Below are positions 60,957-64,000 of a stretch of 64,000 nt of DNA, in pieces. The stretch is taken from assembly GCA_903813345.2 (NCBI GenBank), contig CAIIXF020000001.1, positions 18,433,915 to 18,497,914 on the forward strand, read 5' to 3'. The translations under genes and the position numbers were made by a program. The stretch is from Owenia fusiformis. Taxonomy: Eukaryota > Annelida > Polychaeta > Sabellida > Oweniidae. How positions within the stretch are numbered: position 1 is the first letter of the stretch; every line of letters begins with the position of its first letter. The notes below the pieces were generated by a model that saw only the letters and a program-made list of their open reading frames with translations, was not told where the DNA came from and made no database searches.

Positions 60957-62209
60957 TTCCCTAGCTTTGTTGGACTAGTTAGTTTCGTATTTTCTTTTTT
61001 GATATAAAATTTCAGAAAGATGTCAGCACCATAGATCTGTAATCAATAAGTGAAAAGTGAATCTGAATCAATCACTTTCAGCAGACGGATTTTGAAACCA
61101 AGATTTCTTACCTGCTAATCACAATCAGTATTGTTTATCATACTTTTCATACGATAAGGGCCTATTGACATTTCCATATAAGTCAAGTCAATGATGCAAA
61201 GTAATTAAAAGTTGATGATAAAGTGCTATTGATACAAAACCTGCAAGAGCTTAATGGTAGCCTTGCCAAAGTCAGTATTTTTTTACTTATCTGATCTTGA
61301 GGTCATAATAGAAATCAAGTAAAAGAGACCGACTTGGGCAAAGCTCCTTAAATATGGAGCTTATTCAGGTCCATTCCAAGCTTGACAAGCTGAAATGGGT
61401 TTGTGTTTTCTTGCAAAACATGTTATCTCAGAAAAAACAGACGGGGGGGGGGGGTCAGGTGAGATGTAAAACAATTCTTTTGACTCTTTTCATATTATAC
61501 ATGGTCATATATTTTAGATAGTGGGTGTCAATTAAAATAAATACAACGATCTGTTTTCAAAACAAAATATAATACATTTTATTTAATCAGAAATATTAAT
61601 TCTTCCATAAATTATTGTACATGCAATATGATACATAGCATTTAATGAACACACTGCCTAACTTAGTATATATACACAGATACAAAATGATCTGTACATT
61701 GCTTCAAATATACAATACATGCATTTTTTGTTGCCATGGGATACAGAAACCATACACCCAATTATCCACACAAAATAATTGATTTCCAAGGGTGATAATT
61801 ACTTGCATCCTAAGATAATAGTTGACAAGCTGAATAACATAGATAGGATTTTATCACATACATGTGAATATGATATTATGACTGTCCGCTTTATTGAGAT
61901 CAAAGGTGATATTCTTTGCCTTATAACTATAGCTCGACAGTGGTATATTAATTGGTATATTAATTACCCATATTAATGGGTCCTATGCAGCTAAGCTCCC
62001 ATATGGCCAATTAAATTGGTAACACTTTTTTAAGGAAATTCAGCACATGGACCTATTTCTTAAACTTACCAATGGTTTTTACACAGTAGTAAACATACTG
62101 CATAGCGAGTCAGAACCAATTTGGCAAAATAAAACAAAATTTTGTAGGTACACATTTACATTAAAATAAATAACCTGTCTTGTATAAACAAATTACACAA
62201 AAATATGTA
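60957..62209. other. intergenic, nothing recognised
   Basis: AT-rich. A poly-G tract lies at about 61443-61453. No exon or RNA gene supported. It may hold the HIBADH promoter. Confidence 0.4.
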
Positions 62210-62772
62210 CACCCTATGCTTAGTGAGCGGAGCTAATTTCAAGGGTGATGGTAAAGACGAGGCAGGGCGCCCAAAAACCAAAGAATATTAGTACCATAAT
62301 CTTTTAAGTCGTATTATTGCAGCATAAGGTGATGATATTGTGATATTTTATGCTGTTTTAGAAGTGAAAGATGTTAAACTATGAATACCGTTTGTTTTAC
62401 ATCCAATAAAACGAATAGTTAAGATGAAACAGTCGTTTAAAGATACAATTTGAATTTACCGCAAGAAATTACAACCTAATATTGTCAATATGTCAATAAT
62501 TCCTGATCGATGTCACATATAAAGATATATGTACCTGGATATGTTTTATTTTTTCATATATGCGAAATAAGGCGGTCTCTAGTTATGTACATCCAATACA
62601 AAATGAATGTTTACTAGAATGTCTATTCGGCGAGCAGAATTTCGATGACGAGCAATGGCGATGTAATTTGCGAAGAAAGCATCAGTGCACCTAGTTACAG
62701 GCCAGGTTTGGGCGCCATGCCTCGTCTTTACCATCACCCTTGAAATTAGGTCCGCTCACTAAGCATAGGGTG
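62210..62772. mobile_element. MITE with ~70-bp inverted ends, ATGTA duplication (563 bp)
   Basis: Starts CACCCTATGCTTAGTGAGCG and ends with the reverse complement. The arms continue through CAAGGGTGATGGTAAAGACG. ATGTA is present on both sides (62205-62209, 62773-62777). No coding frame. Family unassigned. Confidence 0.88.
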
Positions 62773-63568
62773 ATGTACGTATGATACAATTCAATATTAA
62801 TTTCAGCTTGTAGTTTACGGTTTTATGTTGCACTATTTCATTTGGTGAATTGGCTAGGCCTAACTTGGCAGATATCAAGCAATATAATGACAGATGTGGT
62901 TGGGTTGAGCCCATCAAAAAGGTACATAAGATGATTTTTATTAAATAATTAACTTAATAATAATATTCAAATTAGCCAAATAAAATGTGTGCCTTTACTA
63001 GGGTTACAGTATGGAATATAAATTATCTACACTTAATCCAAAGACACACATACATTGCAGGCAATGTCTGCCATTACATAAAAAAACATGAAGAGGTCAT
63101 ACTTTTGATGAGCAAATATAAATGTATACATGACATGGTTTTGGTGTCCACCAGGGATTTGCAACACTGGTTTGGGCTGGCCTGTAGATATGTTTTACTA
63201 TACAGTAAATCTCCCAAATATAATATCAAGTTACCATATTGCACAACAAAATCGGTTTTATTTTTTGATACTGAAATAGTCCATTTTCAATCACAATTTG
63301 ACTCAGATATAACAAGACATTTAATTGTGGTAAACGAAAATATTCCTCATTTTTAACAAAATGTGTAACGAGCAAAATATAATCTGATGGTGATTGAAAA
63401 TAGAATGTTTCAGTACTTTTCTGATTGACAGATCAGCTTGAAACACTTGCTTTAACTGAATGTACAAGTGCTTGTCCACACAGAGCACCAAATCTAAATA
63501 CAATATTTTCAATTGTAGTATGAATACAATATTTTAATTGTAGTCATTTATGGAACATGTTGGGTTTA
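62773..63568. other. intergenic, nothing recognised
   Basis: AT-rich. A 123-codon frame (62985-63356) lacks any recognised motif and is not called. Confidence 0.4.
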
Positions 63569-63702
63569 CAGGGGTTTCATTAACAGCAGGCAACAGGCGA
63601 TTTTCACCGGTTGTTTCCATTGTTGTTTTAGAGACTTTTCCATGTTAAATTCATGATTTTCATTTATTTTGACTGTTGTGAGAAATTCTATTGAAACCCC
63701 TG
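63569..63702. mobile_element. small hAT-like MITE (about 131-134 bp)
   Basis: CAGGGGTTTCA at the left and TGAAACCCCTG at the right, with GGTTTACA overlapping both borders (63563-63570, 63702-63709). An 8-bp duplication and CAGGG ends suggest hAT, though the exact border is ambiguous by two bases. Confidence 0.65.
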
Positions 63703-63844
63703 GTTTACAAGTGTGATGTTCAATTGATTTCTGAGTTGATACAAAGTTCATGTTCTAGTATATTGTCTGGTTTCAGAGTCTAAATTTATTTATGTTCACG
63801 GGCTATCTGGGTCTAAATGTTTTATATTTCACACCAAACATGGT

Positions 63845-64000
63845 TTATAGTTCACTGGATTCTGACTCATCACTAGAGAAGCTACGCTTATCTTTAATTG
63901 CTTGAGAAACTTTAGAGTTTGTATCGCAAGATGAACTTTTAACTTCTTGCTGATCGGTTGATTCTTGGGTGTCTTTGCTTGTAGAATCAGGTGTGACACG
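63845..64000 (-). CDS. C-terminal end of an unidentified protein, partial at window edge
   Basis: An open minus-strand frame enters from the window edge and ends at TAA (63845-63847). The 51 residues are polar, Ser/Thr/Gln/Asp-rich, ending KRSFSSDESESSEL with CK2-type acidic serine sites. The frame is coding-like and a polyadenylation signal AATAAA (minus strand) lies about 55 bases downstream near 63786. The gene is not recognised; it would be transcribed toward HIBADH in the same direction. Confidence 0.55.
   Translation of the reverse strand, partial: RVTPDSTSKDTQESTDQQEVKSSSCDTNSKVSQAIKDKRSFSSDESESSEL

Overview
This is an AT-rich, intron-bearing animal genome segment from the anterior end of a Hox cluster. 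The two homeodomain proteins read as Hox2 (proboscipedia class) and Hox1 (labial class). Hox2 lies 5' of Hox1, both on the + strand, which is the usual order at the anterior end of a cluster. The compact introns, invertebrate-style minisatellites, abundant MITEs and a Polinton suggest a marine invertebrate, probably a lophotrochozoan. The phylum cannot be fixed from this sequence.

Layout. 1-1264: Hox2 5' flank. 1265-5260: Hox2 in three coding exons (549 aa), with an intron inside the homeobox. 5261-6460: probable Hox2 3' UTR. 6.5-16.7 kb: intergenic, with a 1.9-kb array of ~105-bp units, a small mariner-like MITE and a 146-bp tandem repeat. 16701-25185: a Polinton/Maverick with ~250-bp inverted ends and a perfect 6-bp target duplication. 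It carries packaging ATPase, integrase, capsid, protease and small accessory genes but no recognisable DNA polymerase. 25.2-28.1 kb: Hox1 5' flank. 28147-34526: Hox1 in two coding exons (290 aa) around a 5.5-kb intron almost free of repeats. 34.6-54.6 kb: gene-free, repeat-dense DNA (several minisatellite arrays, at least six MITEs) with one GC-richer, repeat-poor stretch at about 51.1-53.2 kb. 55286-59204 (perhaps to 60956), minus strand: HIBADH, the valine-catabolism 3-hydroxyisobutyrate dehydrogenase. 63845-64000, minus strand: the C-terminal end of an unidentified gene that runs off the window.

The main points of interest are: (1) a whole-looking, polymerase-less Polinton between Hox2 and Hox1; (2) a HIBADH exon whose 3' end and splice donor are tandemly repeated nine times (62-bp unit), giving nine identical 5' splice sites of which only the first keeps the reading frame; (3) a 24-bp TGATTGG-N10-TCACGTG module at nearly the same distance upstream of both Hox1 and Hox2; and (4) HIBADH on the Hox1 side of the cluster, whereas in human it lies on the EVX1 side of HOXA. 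Hox1 and Hox2 are patterning transcription factors. HIBADH is a metabolic bystander linked by position only.
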